The position numbers were made by a program, and so were the translations under genes. A stretch of 64,000 bases of DNA from Amycolatopsis sp. WQ 127309 (lineage in GTDB: Bacteria > Actinomycetota > Actinomycetes > Mycobacteriales > Pseudonocardiaceae), in the NCBI RefSeq assembly GCF_023023025.1, contig NZ_CP095481.1, positions 310,001 through 374,000 of the forward strand. The letters are read 5' to 3'. Position 1 is the first letter of the stretch. Every line of letters starts with the position of its first letter. This document shows, one piece after another, positions 26,969 through 39,700 of this stretch. Below the pieces are notes generated by a model that worked only from the letters and a program-made list of their open reading frames with translations, was not told the origin of the DNA and did not search any database.

Positions 26969-27704
26969 CGGAAGACGGCCGACGCGGGCGGCATCGCCGT
27001 TCGGGCCGCAGGCGCGGGCGATCACGTCAGGCCGGAACGCGGATGGCCGACGCGGCTGGGCGGATATCGCCGGACGCGACGCACCGATCGCCGTGCCGGA
27101 CGGACCGGACAGCAGGAAGTACCGGACGCTCCGCACGGCAACCCCGATCCATCAGGGCTGGGGAAGGCCTCGGGCCGCAGCCGGCGCTCAGGCGAACGCC
27201 GCCACCGCACGGCGATCTCGGCCGGTCGCGCTTTCTCGCCCGCAGACGGTCCTCCGATCGGACAGAGATCCTGCCGAGCCTCCGGCTACTCGCGGCGTTC
27301 GCCGGGACGCGTCCGGCTCGAGATCCCGCTCGGCGATCCGGCGGCCGGCACCGGACGCCATCCGGCGACTAGGTGACCAGTGGGCCTCCATCCGAGTTCA
27401 CCGCGACGTCGCGGAGCACGAGTGAGATCTGCTCCTCTACGCCACGACCCTGCTGGACCAGCCGCAGCACCGCGTCGAGCGGATCGGACGGCGAGTGCCG
27501 CTCGGCACGTACTCCGGATTCGACCGAAACTTGCCCGTCCTGCCGTCTTCCACAACCACGGGATCCACAAGAAGGAACCAGCGCGCCGCCGGGCCGTGCT
27601 CCCGCATGCCCCGGTGGCCGCCGCCGTCTTGATCATCGGTCCTGTTCTCCGTACCGCGGTGCCGCCGCGTCGTCGCCGCTGGAACCACCGGCGGCCGGAC
27701 GCTT
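26969..27704. other. Non-coding gap between converging giants 1 and 2
   Basis: 736 bases between two stop codons. Several GC-driven open frames run through it, but none has a recognisable domain, a good start or consistent codon use. A fragment reading LLLYATTLLDQPQHRV at about 27427-27474 could be a gene relic, though no family is recognised. No clear hairpin-plus-T terminator is seen at either stop. Confidence 0.5.
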
Positions 27705-30700
27705 TTACCGCCCGGGGGCGATGTCGTAGAGATCCTCGAAGGCGGCCGGCCGCCCTGCGCCGAATCCGCCCCCCGGGCCGGGATACCCCGGAGGAGCTCC
27801 TGGAATGTCCTCATCCCGCGCACCGCCGAACTCCGCGGCCATCCGATCGTAGAACTCTTCCCCGAAGAGACTCGATTCCCGAGTATCGGATTCCGCGTCG
27901 CCCATATCGATCGAAACGCCGTCCGATCCGCCATCGGGCCAAGTCGCGACCAGCCGCAGTTGACGCCCTCGCCCGAGAGCGAGTTCGGGGTCCCAGGTGA
28001 CACGCACGTGGGCACGCATCAGGTCGTCGATCGGGGGAAGGTCGAAGTGCCCCTCGAATTCGTCCATCGCTGTGGCGAAGGCCGACCTCACCAGTTCGGC
28101 CACTCCGTCGCGGCGCCTGGGGCCGACCACAGCCAGACCGGTGACGTCGATCGCCAGGGTGCCACGGTGGTCGCTGTCAGTCACCAAGCGGCTGAGGAAA
28201 CCTTGCGCCTTCCACCTGATCCGCTGTTCGGCGGCCGCCGTCATCCGGGTACTGGTCGACCCCCAGAAGGTCTCGGTCAGTTCGCCCGGGGCCCGATAAT
28301 CCGCGATGGGCCGTCCCGGCTCACCCGCGGTCCGAATCGTGAAGGTGTCCTCACGGGGCTCCTGCTTGGATTTGGTCCAAGACCACGTGACAGGCACCCG
28401 ATCGCCGGTTTCCGGGCCGATCCCCTCGACCGACAGCATCCCCTCGCGCAGCAGGTCTTCAAGACGGTCCTGTCCCCAGTGCTCCGCTACCGCGGCAGAA
28501 TGCCTTTCCTTCACCGCCAGGTTCACCCGGACGTCCGGGAACTCCACGTCCTGGCTGGGCCGTCCGGCGATCCACCGGCCCACCTGCCGTCCGAACTCCC
28601 TGACCTTCGCCGCTTCCTCATCGGACAGTCGTGCGGTCTCGTCGAGCTTGCCCGCCGCCGGAAGAATCAGCGGCACGCTGCTGGGCCCTGCCGGCGCACC
28701 GGCCCCGGCAGGGCCCAGCAGCGACCGGCGGGCCAGCACTTCGAGCCGCACCGCGGCGGGAGCGTCCGTGACCATGACCTGTTCAAAACGCACGAACCGC
28801 GACAGCAGGTCCTCGGGCGCCCGCCCGCTGCCGACGTACTCAGGGCCGGCGAACACCGCGGTGAAAGCGTCCGCGAAGAAGCCCAGCAGGGTTTGCATGC
28901 GAGCCACGGCCCTGGCGGTGGAGACTGTCGGCCGGTAGGTCAGTGTCACCCGCAGCATCTCGCCGCCGTCTCCCGGATCAACCGGCAACCGGCCGATGAA
29001 GCCCTCCACAACCCACCTCAACCGCTGCAGAGCCGCTTCGGAAAGGGCATCGAGCCGCGGCAGGAATGGCTCAACCAGATCCCGGACGTTCCGGTAGTCG
29101 TCCGCCGTCCGCTCAGGACTCTGGTGCAGCGTCACTTGAACGCGAGCCTCCTTGGCGCTGGTTACGTGGGTCAACGCTGTGAAGCGCAGCCCGTCCGGTG
29201 CCCCGCCCGCGGCGGTGACGGCGACCCCCAAGGCCTGCGCCAGATCCTCATGCAACGCGGTACGGGTTCCGGGGGGCGCCGCGGTGGTCGTGTAGACGTG
29301 CAACCGCGTATCCGGGAGCTCCCAGTCCCGGTTGACCCGCCTCAGGACCTCGTCGACGTATGCCGGAGTGAAATGCGCCAAACTCACCAGGTCTTCGGGA
29401 TGCAGCGAATCGGGCTGCGCCGGATCCGGCCGACCCGTCCACTCGGCGACCACGGCACTGTCCTTGACCACCGCCCGGCCGGTCGAGCTTCCGGGACGCG
29501 CGGCCTCGGAACGCGAGGTACCCGGGCGGATTGCCTGCTCTCCGCTGTCGACCACAATCAGCTGGAGTGCCCCTTCATCGGGGCTCGGAATCCGCTCGAA
29601 GCGGACCAGCTGCAGAAGGTTCTCGCCGGATTGCCCGCTGCCGGCGTGCCGCGGGTCGGCAAGCACCGCGGAAAAGACGTCCATGGCGAGGCGTCGCACA
29701 GTCTGCTCACGGGCCTCGGCCACGAAGTCGGGTGCAGCGGCATGACGTGCCACGGTCACGTACAGGACCTCTTCGCCGGGGTGAGTCAGGAAACGGCCGG
29801 CAAAGCCCTCGAACACCCAGCCGATCCGCTGCCGGACCGCCTCCGGCAACACCGCGAAGCGCGGCAGGAAGAACTCGCTCAGTTCGCGGCTTCGCCGGTA
29901 GTCGGACGCTGTGCGTTCCGGGGTGTCGTGCACCACCATTCGGACGCCGAACTCCCCGTCGGCCGCCTCGTGGGTCAGCACGGTGAAACGCAAATCGTCC
30001 GGCACCGCGCCCCGGGAGGCGACCTGGCTTCGCAGCAGGTTCTCCAGCCGGTCGTGCGGCTCCGCACGAACACCCGGAAGGGCCCCCCTTGCCTGGAACA
30101 CGTGCAACCGCATGTCCGGCGGCTGCAGGTCCCTACTGGACCGCCTCAGCACCTCGTTGCTGAATGTTCCCGCGAACTCGACCAGTCTCGTCAGATCTTC
30201 CGCCCGCAGCCCACGTGGGCTGGTCGGGTCCGGCCGGCCCAGCCACTCCGCGACTTCGGTGCCGGTCCGTTCGACGGCCAGACCATCGACAGGCCGAAGC
30301 TCGTCCGGGCGCACCGCAGCTCGTGCCGCCGCCGATCCCGTGCCAGGCCGCCGCTCTCCGGGCACGGCACCCGAAGCCGAAGCGGCCGAGGGTGCGGCGA
30401 CCACTTCCAACCGAAGTGTTCCGGTACTTCGGCCGACCACATGCTCAACGCGGACCAAGCGCGACACGAGATCATCGGGGGTATACCCGCTATGTGCGTG
30501 CTGCGGGGCCGCGAGCACCGCGACCCCCGCGCTCCCGATCACCTCCACCACCAGCTTTCCCCTGGCTTCGATCACGGCGGCCGACGTGGTGGCCTGATGC
30601 ACCAGCGTCACGTGAAGCACTTCACCGCCGCCGCTCGCGCTGGTCAAGAACCGATCGAAAAGGCCCTCCGACATCCACCCGACCCGCTGCCGGGTGGCCT

Positions 30701-33700
30701 CCGAAAGCGCGGTGAAGCGTGGGAGAAACTCGTCTACCAGAAGCACGTCCTGCCGGTAGTCGCCCATGGTGCGTTCGGCCGTGCCGTGCACGTTCACCCG
30801 GACTTTGAACTGCCCGCCGAGCGACTCGTGCGTCATCACGGTGAAACGTAGAGCCTCCGGCGTCGCGCCCCGGTCAGCGATCGCGCTGCGCAGCAGGCTC
30901 TCCAGCTGATTATGCGATTCGGTCCGGATCCCCGGCAGCATGCTCTTGCGGTGGTAGACGTGCAGCCGGGTGTCCACCTGTTCCTGGTGTCGTTCGGATC
31001 GCCGGCGCACTTCGTCGACATACTTCGCCGTGAACTGATTCAGGGTTGCCAGGTCTTCGGGCCGCAGTGCTCCCGGCTGAGCCGGATCCATCAGGCCCGT
31101 CCACTCGGCGATCACGGAACCTGTCCGCGGCGTGGCCGCGTGGTCTCGACCGTCGAGGACGGTGAACCGGATCTCCGAGTCGTGCCAGGCCGGGCTCCGC
31201 TCGAAACGCACCGCCCGCAGGGCTGTCTTGACATTACGCCCGGAGCCGACGTGGTTCAGGCCGCTGTACTCCGCGCGGATCGCGGCCTCGACAACGCTCC
31301 GCACCACCTGCTCGCGAGTCTCCGCCGCCGAAGCGGTCGTCGTGGCCGGATACCGCAGCGTCACCACCAGCTGGTCGTCACCGCGACCCGGGTGGGTCAA
31401 CAACCGGCGGGTGAAGCCACCCAGCATCCACTCGATCCGCTGCACCGTCGCCTGCGACAGTGCGTCGGTCAGCGGCAGGAAGGGCTCGGTCAGCATCCGG
31501 ATCTGCTGATATTCGGCCACGGTGCGCGCCGGGTCCTGGTGCACCGCGATTCGAGCCAAGGGCCCCGCGGCACCGACGGAATGGGTCAGCGTGGTGAAGC
31601 GCAGGCCTTCCGGTACCGGGCCCCGCGCCGCGACCGCCGCACGCAACGTCTCTTCCAGCCGGGTGTGCAGCGGGGTGACCTGTGCGGCCACGCTATCCGG
31701 CTGCGACGAATCGAAGACGTGCAACCACGTGTCCGGCGTCTGCTGGTCCGGCAACCTCCGGTGTACTTCAGTGGCGAATTGCGCGGCGAACCGGCTCAGT
31801 GCCTGTTCGTCGTCGGGATACAGCGAATGCGGCTGCGCCGAATCCCGTCGCCCGGTCCAGCGGACGAGTTCGGTCTCGGTCCTCAGCCGCACATCGCGTC
31901 GTGGCGCAGCCGTGCCACGAGCCTCTTCTTCAGCGCTGGGGTTTGTTTGCTGTTCCCGACGGCTCGGCCCGGCCCCATCTCCAGGAGCCAGCTCCACAAA
32001 GCGCAGCGACGACCCGACCCCGTACCGCCTCTCCCCCACCTCCACGAAACCGTCCTCGAACACCCGTACCGCCCGCGCCGGACCTTCCAACTGCCCCGCA
32101 AAACCACCACTCCGCAGCCAATCCCCCAACCGACCCAGCCGACCCCACCGCGGATCGTCCACCCCGCAGGCCAAAATCCGCAGCCTGGGCAACCCACGCC
32201 ACCTCTGGCCACCCGGTAGACCCGCACTGTTCAACAGCCGCTCGACACCGTACTCATCCAGCCGAAGTTCCGAATCATCAGCCTTCCGCCACACGGAAAA
32301 ACCACGATCGTCGTGGTGCAGGACCGTGGAATACGCATCCACGACGTCTGCTCCGTTCTCGAAGGCCGACCGCATGATCCCGACTTCATCCAAGTCCGGA
32401 TTCGCCCGGCCCGGCCGATGGAAAAATACTCCGTGAACCACAGATCCCTGGACCAACGGCACGAAATGCAAGTCTTCCAGTACCCAATCGGGGCCAATCA
32501 GGTCTCCCAGTTCCACCAGATCAGCCGAATCAAGCGAATTCAAACCTCCATTCGGCCCAACTTCATTCCCCGGTGCAAAAAGATCCAGGTCCAACGGATC
32601 GGGAAGAGTACCCCACCTCCCGGAAAAATCGGGATCCTCATCCCTCTGGGACAGGTGCCACCCCGGACCGTTCTCGTCACCCATGGAGTAATCCATGAGA
32701 TCAGTGTCCATCGGGTCTCCGGCAAGCGCCTCCACCCGTTCGCCTTCCACCGACAATGGTTCACCCCACGGATATCCTTCCCAGGAGTTGTACCCGAACT
32801 GGTGCGTATTCCAGGACGAGAAATCTTCCCTCGAATCGCCACCTTCCAGCACGTCAGGCAATTCACCGATTTCGGAGGCCCTATCCCAAAATACCGGTAA
32901 TCCAGGTTCGCCCACAGCGTCCGGAGCATCCGGCAGCCCACCCATCTCGGCAGCCGGCCCCGGCGTGGATGAAATCCCGTCACCGCCAGAAGCCTCAGGC
33001 GCGTCCGGCAGCCCTCCGCCCTCGGACACCGCAGACGCCCGCGCAGAGCCAGGCTCCGGCGTGACTGGACGCCGTCCCCCGGAAGGAGTCACTTCGATCA
33101 AGCGCAGTTGCAGCCCGCCGGGCAACTGATCCGCCGGAACCCTGCCGATTCGCACGCCGTCACGCATGATTTCGTCGACGGACGGCATGCCGAATACCCG
33201 TAGCCCGTTCCTGCCTTCGGTCAGTGCTTCACGCACCAGCGTTGCCACGCGGTTCGCACGCGCCGAACCGGTTTCCCCCTCTCCCGACACATCGATTCGC
33301 AACTCCGGGCGACCAGCGCGGCTGTTCGCGTAGCGGCCAAGAAAGCCCGCGACAACCCGCCGGATACGTTGATCTGACGCCACGGACAGCCGCCCGCCGA
33401 CTCGAAAGAGGAAAGACTCCCGCAGCTCCCGGACATTCTCGTAATGGTCTGCAGGATGTCTTGCGTTGCCGACGACCCAAATATGGACTCGAACTTCATG
33501 CCGACTCGAATTCTTGGCCCAATTCACTGTGATCGGCACCCGTCGCACGATTGCCGGGACGACGCTCGCAGACCTCATACCCTCGTGCAACAGGGCCGTG
33601 ACATAGCTGGCTGCTCGTTGCGTGATCCTCTCGTCATCAACCGAATTCCCTGGCGCGTCGAACGAAACGCGAACGTCGGGCAGCTCTATCGCATGGTCCA

Positions 33701-36700
33701 GCCTGACGATTTCCGCACCTATCTGTTTTCCCACCTCCCGGACGGATAGCGCATCCTCAGGGAACAATTCCGCCACATGTGCGCTCAGGGACCGGAAATC
33801 GCCTTCGACCGAAGGAACGACCCACACAGCGCCGTCCGGTGCGCGATCGGTGACGAACCGGAACCGGAGGCCGGCAGGCCGGTGATGGTCCACAGACGAG
33901 GAGAATCGCACGAAGTTCCGCAGCACGTCGTCGACGGTATGGCCGCTGTCGGCTGAATCCACCTGGGCGGCGAGCGCCGCACCGAGGGCTTCCCGGACGA
34001 TCATCAGAGATGCGAGCAGGCGATCCAGGGGGTTCGCCGACCGGCTGACCACGTGGACCGACAGGAATCCTGCGTCCCTGTCCGGACTCGCTGGCAAGAG
34101 GGGAAGGATTCCCTCCATCAGCCAGGTGATCCTCGGCAAAGCCGCCTCCGGCACCCCCGCTTGAAGCGAGAGGAAAGGCTCATCCAAAGCGTGCGTTCGC
34201 CGATAGCTGTCCGCGGTACCACGTGGGCCCGCGTACATCACCACTCGGACCGAGCCTTCGGTTCCGTCGGTCTCGTGAGTCAGCGCGGTGAATCGCAGGT
34301 CCGGTGGGTTTTCTTGCTCGGCGGCGACTGCACTTCGCATCCGGCCGATCAAGTTCTCGTGCAGCGCCGAAGCTTGTCCTGAGCGGGCCGGAGTCGCCTG
34401 GTACACCTGCACCCGGACATCGGGCATTTCCTCGTTCCGCGACACCCTTCCGCGTACCTCGGCCACGTAGCGCTCGACGAATGGGTCGAATCCGGCCTCG
34501 GCCGACGTCGGCAAGGAGTCAGGCCGACCGGGATCGACACGTGCCTCCCATCGGGCAATAACGTCGTCGGTCTTCTCGACTCGGGGGTGGACGACCGGCT
34601 GGTTTCCTTCCTGCCAGTCGACAGTCATCTCGTCGTCAGTCGGCCGAAGGTCCAGTGCATGCTGCGGACCGATCAGATCCACCAGCAGCGCTCTCTGGTT
34701 CCGGTGCAACGTGCCGTCGTACCGGAACTCGACGTGGTTCCGGATCAGGAGGGCGGGCGTCAGTTCCCCCTCCGGAGGCAATAAATCCCGCACGATGGTG
34801 TTCACCATGTCCGTCACCGCGCGGACGCCGGCTTGCTGTTCTGTCTCCTGCGTGCGCAGGTCAAGAACCAGGCGAGGTGACTCCTCGGTGCCGGCAGAGC
34901 TCCGTACCCGTTCGATCAGTCCTTCGAACTGCCTCTTCAAGCGGAACAACGCGGCCGCAGGAAGCTCGTGCGTGCGCGGTAGGAAAGACAGGTCCGATCG
35001 CCGAGCCGCGCGGTAGCCGTCCACAGTCCGATTCGGCGTCCTATGCACGCTGATCTTGATCGCGAGCGCCTTGTTGCCACCACGGCCCAGGTGCTCGATG
35101 CGGTCGTAGATCAGCTCGCTCGCCGCATCCTGATCGATCCCGGCGGCCACCACTGCGGAGCGCAACTCCGCCACTACCAGCCCGAATGCCGCGGCCCCTT
35201 GCTGGCGCAACTGCGCCTTGCCGCCGGTGAGGTCCACCCGGACGTCCGGTGGCTCACGACGGTCGCGTACCAGCACCGCGGTGTTTCGTGCGACCAGCGT
35301 CACCAGCTTGTCCAGCGACTCGGAATCCGCCTGCGAAAACCTCAGCGACCCGGACCCGGCCGGTGAGGCCTGCCAGCTCAGCTGCTCCTCCGCGCTGCGC
35401 TGGACGTACGCCACGTCATCTCCCCGCGGTGCTTCACCGGTGACGCGCGGCAGTGGAATCATCTCGCCGTCCGAGGCGGCCGGCCCTGACCGGGTTTCGG
35501 CCTGCCGTGTGAACTGTCCGGCTCTCACAGTCTGAGCCGTCAGTACACCGGGCTGTACCGGAAACGGCGGTAAAACGGCCGAGATACCCGGCACCTCGGG
35601 CAGCGTTACCAGCGCACCCAGCTGGTTCAGCGGCATCTCGGGCTCGGGTTCGATCGCGAATTCCAGTGCCGGCATCACTTGCTCGGCCGTCGGCAGGTTC
35701 GCCGACCCCAGTACCGAGGCCGTGGTGAGCGCGTCGGTGACCATCGACCGCACCAGGCCGGTCATCGCGGTCTCCCGCTCGGCGAGATTCCCGACCGCCT
35801 GGGATGGCGGGTACCGGAACGTCACCCGGATCGGCGGTGCCGGCACGACACCGGCCTGCGCCGCCCGCAGAATCATCCCCTGCACCGCCCACCACGCCCG
35901 ATCGATGTGCGCGACCGGCAAGTCGATACCGCCCCGCAGGAAATCGACCTTGACCGCGGTTTCGTTCTGGTACTCCGCGATCCGCCGGCCCGGGCTCCCG
36001 TCAGACCACAGTTCCACTCGGGGGTTCCGCTTGTTCGCCGTGGTCATGTTGCTGCTGCGCAGGTTCAGACCGGCAGCAGTGTGCTCGGGAGTTCCGTTCT
36101 GCAGGGCCGTGAGCTCCTCGTCGACCATCCCGAAGAACTCTCGTTCGATCTTGCTGTGGCGCAGAACCGACATCGTTCCGCTGTAGTGGATGAGCCGGAT
36201 GTCCGGCATTTCGAGCCGCTCCCGCGCACGGCGCAACACATCGACGGCCACGGTTCGCGCTTGCTGCCGCCAGGCGGACATGTCCTCCGCGTGCACCTTG
36301 CCCTGCACCAATCGTGCGGTCTCCACGTGCCGCAGCCAGGCCTGCCGCACTGGCCGCCCTCTTCCGGCAGCGGGACGGGCGTTCCCCTGCCCGCTCGGCC
36401 CGGCCTCGTCCTCCGGACCCGGATTCCCCCGGCTCCCCCGGAACGGCTCGCCACCCGGGGGAGCCGGTGAGTCCGGTGCCAACGGAGGCCCCAGCTGCTC
36501 GGGCCCCTCGTCACGTCGAGGAACGGTACTCGGCGCCACCGGAGGCGCACCCGCCCGGCGATTCCCGGGCTCCAGCGCGGAGAAGGCGGCGGTGATCACC
36601 CCGGTGTCACGGCTTTCGAGAGCCCGCATGCCGAAGTCGCCCGGGGGCAGTACCACCGTTACCGCCGCCAGCGGCACGGTTCGTCCCGTGTTGTCAAAAC

Positions 36701-39700
36701 CGGCTTCGATGGACGCCTGACCGCTCACGTCCGGCAGGTCGAACTCGGTGGCCAGCCGGGCGGTCTCGTGGTTGAACGCCGCCTCCACCGCGTCCGCGAC
36801 TCGGCCGGCCCACGCCCAGCCGGCGTTCTCGTCCTCGCCCCGGACGAGCACCTGGATCGTCGCCGGAGCCGCACCGTTGGCGACCCGCCAAGCCGAGGCA
36901 CGAGCCGCCTGCCGGGCGATTTTCCGGATCTCCGGGGAAGCACCCACATCGTCGCGAAGGTCGCCGGTGAGTTCGACCGCGTTCAGGCCGATGTCTTCCG
37001 CCGCGAGATCCGACAGCGGAACGGGATCTCCGGTTTGCTCTCCGGCGCGCCTGAAGTGCCCGCGGTCGGCGACGTGGACGGTTTTTCCGCTCAGCGGTGC
37101 CGAAGCTTCGGCCGTCGGAGCGACCACAGGGCCGTCCCCCCACAGGTTCTCGATCCCTTCGAGCACTTCTGTCGCGGCGGCGGTTCGGCAAGCCTGCAGC
37201 CAGTACGGCCTGCTCGGATCCGGGCCGGCGGCCTGGAAGGCCTTGGTCGTGAACAAGGCCTCGGCCGCGGCGCCGTCGGACAGCCGAAGCCGGTCCCCGA
37301 GTTCATGAGGACGGCCGGAGGCCATGGCCATCACGATCGATCGCGGCTCCCCGTGGAGCACGCTGCGCCAGCCCGGTGCCCCTCCCGGCGTCAAATACGG
37401 CGTGCCCTGCGACGCTCCGGTGTTTCCGGCCGTCTGGGAGTAGTAGATCCGGTTCGACACGGAGTCCGACCGCGCGCCTATCCGCCACATCCAGGTGATG
37501 TCGTTCCTGCTGACCGGGAAGAACTGACCGTTGACGCCGAGTTCGGCGTTCGCAATCGCGTAACTGACCAGGTGCCCGGGTTCGGGGATGACCGCGTCGG
37601 CGCTGTCGAACGCCGGATCACCGGTGCGAAGTCCACCGGCCGGATCCAGCCGAACCGAGCCTCGCGCGCCGAAAACCCTGCGCGAATAGCCGCCTGGGCT
37701 CAGCTCGCCGACGAACTCGGCCAGCCCCGTGATGGTCCCCTCCAGCGGAATGACGAGCGGCGACCGTTCGTCACCAGGGCTGTGGCCATCTCCGAAGTCG
37801 CCGAGAGCCGATCGCAGGTCACGGCCGTCCCGCAGGCTTTGCCCGAGTCCGGCCGCCGTGACCACCACGGACTTGTCGTCGGACCGACGGAGGTGGTAGG
37901 CGCCGCCGGCCGACGCCTTGACGAAGATCGGCACGGCCTTGCCCCGCCACGCTGGGCGGAGCGCACTGCCGTCCGGCCCGGTGACCTTCGTGACGCCGGA
38001 GGATCCGGGCTGCTTCGCCCACCCTCGGACTGTCGCGAGTGCCGCCTCGTCACCGTCGTGCCGCACGAAGATCGCGGCCGGCCGGTCGTCCGCGTCGGTG
38101 ATCAGCTCGGTGCGGATGTCGTCCGCGAACAGCCCGGAAACCGGCTGGAAGAACCGGTTTCCCGCGGAATCCCCGCCGCGGGTCGCGAAGACCGGGTTGA
38201 ACAGTCCCGTCCGTCGGAGCGCGGCACCGATGTCGAACGGGACGTCCCCGGCACGAGCGGGTGCGGTGGTGCCGGGCATGCCGGTGACGACCACGAGGGG
38301 GACTCCGGGGTCCGCCGCCAAAGCGGCCCGGACGCCGGGCGCGTCGAGGTAAAGCCCGGCGATTTCGGCGCCACCCAGCGCGAGCCGGACATCGCTGCTC
38401 TTCGCGCCGACGGTGGCCTCGACGTCATTGCCAGGCAGACTGAGCAGCAACGGGGCATGGCCCGTGGGTGACGCCTGCGTCCAGGCAGCCAGGACGGCCT
38501 CGGCGTCACGTATCGCGCGATCGCCGCGCACCGGGTCGTCGGTTTCGAGGAAGGCGAAAACGTTGTTCCGCGAAGCACTGGCCAAGTCCGCGAATCCGGC
38601 CGTCAGCCGCTGCTCGAACCGCGCGCCGGCGGGAAACTTCAGTTCTCTCCGGCTGGTGAACCGGAAGCTGTCCCGGTAGGTGAACAGCTGAACGGGGCCG
38701 AGCTCGGCGGCCAGCGCGTCGATGAGCTGCCCGGCGGTGGCGACCGCCTCCCGGTCCGGGGCGTCCGCGAGCACGACAAGGGGACCCCGCACCCCTTCTC
38801 GCCGGTACCGCTGAAATCCCGGCGAGTCGAGCAGCCGGTGAGCCGCGTCCGCGACGGTCAGGTTTTCGCTGCCTGCCCGAAGCCTGGATCCCTCGGCCCA
38901 GAGCGCGAGGAACAGCGAGCCGTTTCGTCCGTCGGCGACCGCGCCGGCCCAAACGGGCGTTTCGAAGTAGCTCTCGTTTTCTCTGTGACGCAGGATGTTT
39001 CGCAGGTTGTGCACGCTCGAATCCGTCCAGATCCGGCGCAGCTCCCCGGCGTCGACGAAGTCGGGGACGAGTGCGACGAAGCCCACCCGGCCGTCTGCGG
39101 TCTCCGCGGCCAGGACGTTTTCCGGCACCCGGTCCGACGCGGCAGACGTGGTCGCCGGTTCTCTTACGGCGGGTACCGGTGCCGACGCCGGCGGGTGCTC
39201 CACTCGCGACGCGCCGAGCGTCCGGAAGTCCGGCCCGCTTTGCCGCTCGATCGGTGAGCGCCGGCTCACCCCGAGCCGACCGTCGCGGGTCACGGCGCCC
39301 GCTGTCCTCGGTTCCAGGAGATGGCTCACGGACGTGCCCAGCTCGCGCTGCAATGCATCGCGGAGAAGGTCCAGATCTTCGCGGTTCCGGCCGGACAGGA
39401 CAATTTCGTCCGTGCGATTCCAGTCGCTGCGCCGCAGAGCGGCGAGCAGGCTCGCGACCGGCGGGCGGCCGTCACCGGCGAGAACCACCGCGAACGCACC
39501 CGCGGGTGGGGCCACGTTCGGGCGCGTCCCCCGTACGCCGCCGACCTCGATTCCTCCGGTGAAGGGAACGATTCGCAGGGCGCCATCGTCGAGGCTCTGC
39601 GAATCGGGGAAGAGCGAACTCGGCGCCGAAAACTCGCCGGCCGCCGCCCATACCCCGAATTCCTCCAGGCTGAGCTCGGTCATTCCGGACGGGTCGGCGT

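Noticed and set aside
27380..28000. Possible gene between the two converging giants
   Set aside because: The frame has no recognised domain and overlaps the 3' end of giant 2; no start or terminator supports it.
27960..30851. Long plus-strand open frame of 963 codons opposite giant 2
   Set aside because: It runs antisense to the tandem repeats, lacks domains, and is rich in Arg, Gly and Pro as expected of a GC-driven shadow frame. Similar shadows occur at 2807-5227, 4788-6821, 43101-44981, 50570-52483, 52733-54757 and 58709-61270.
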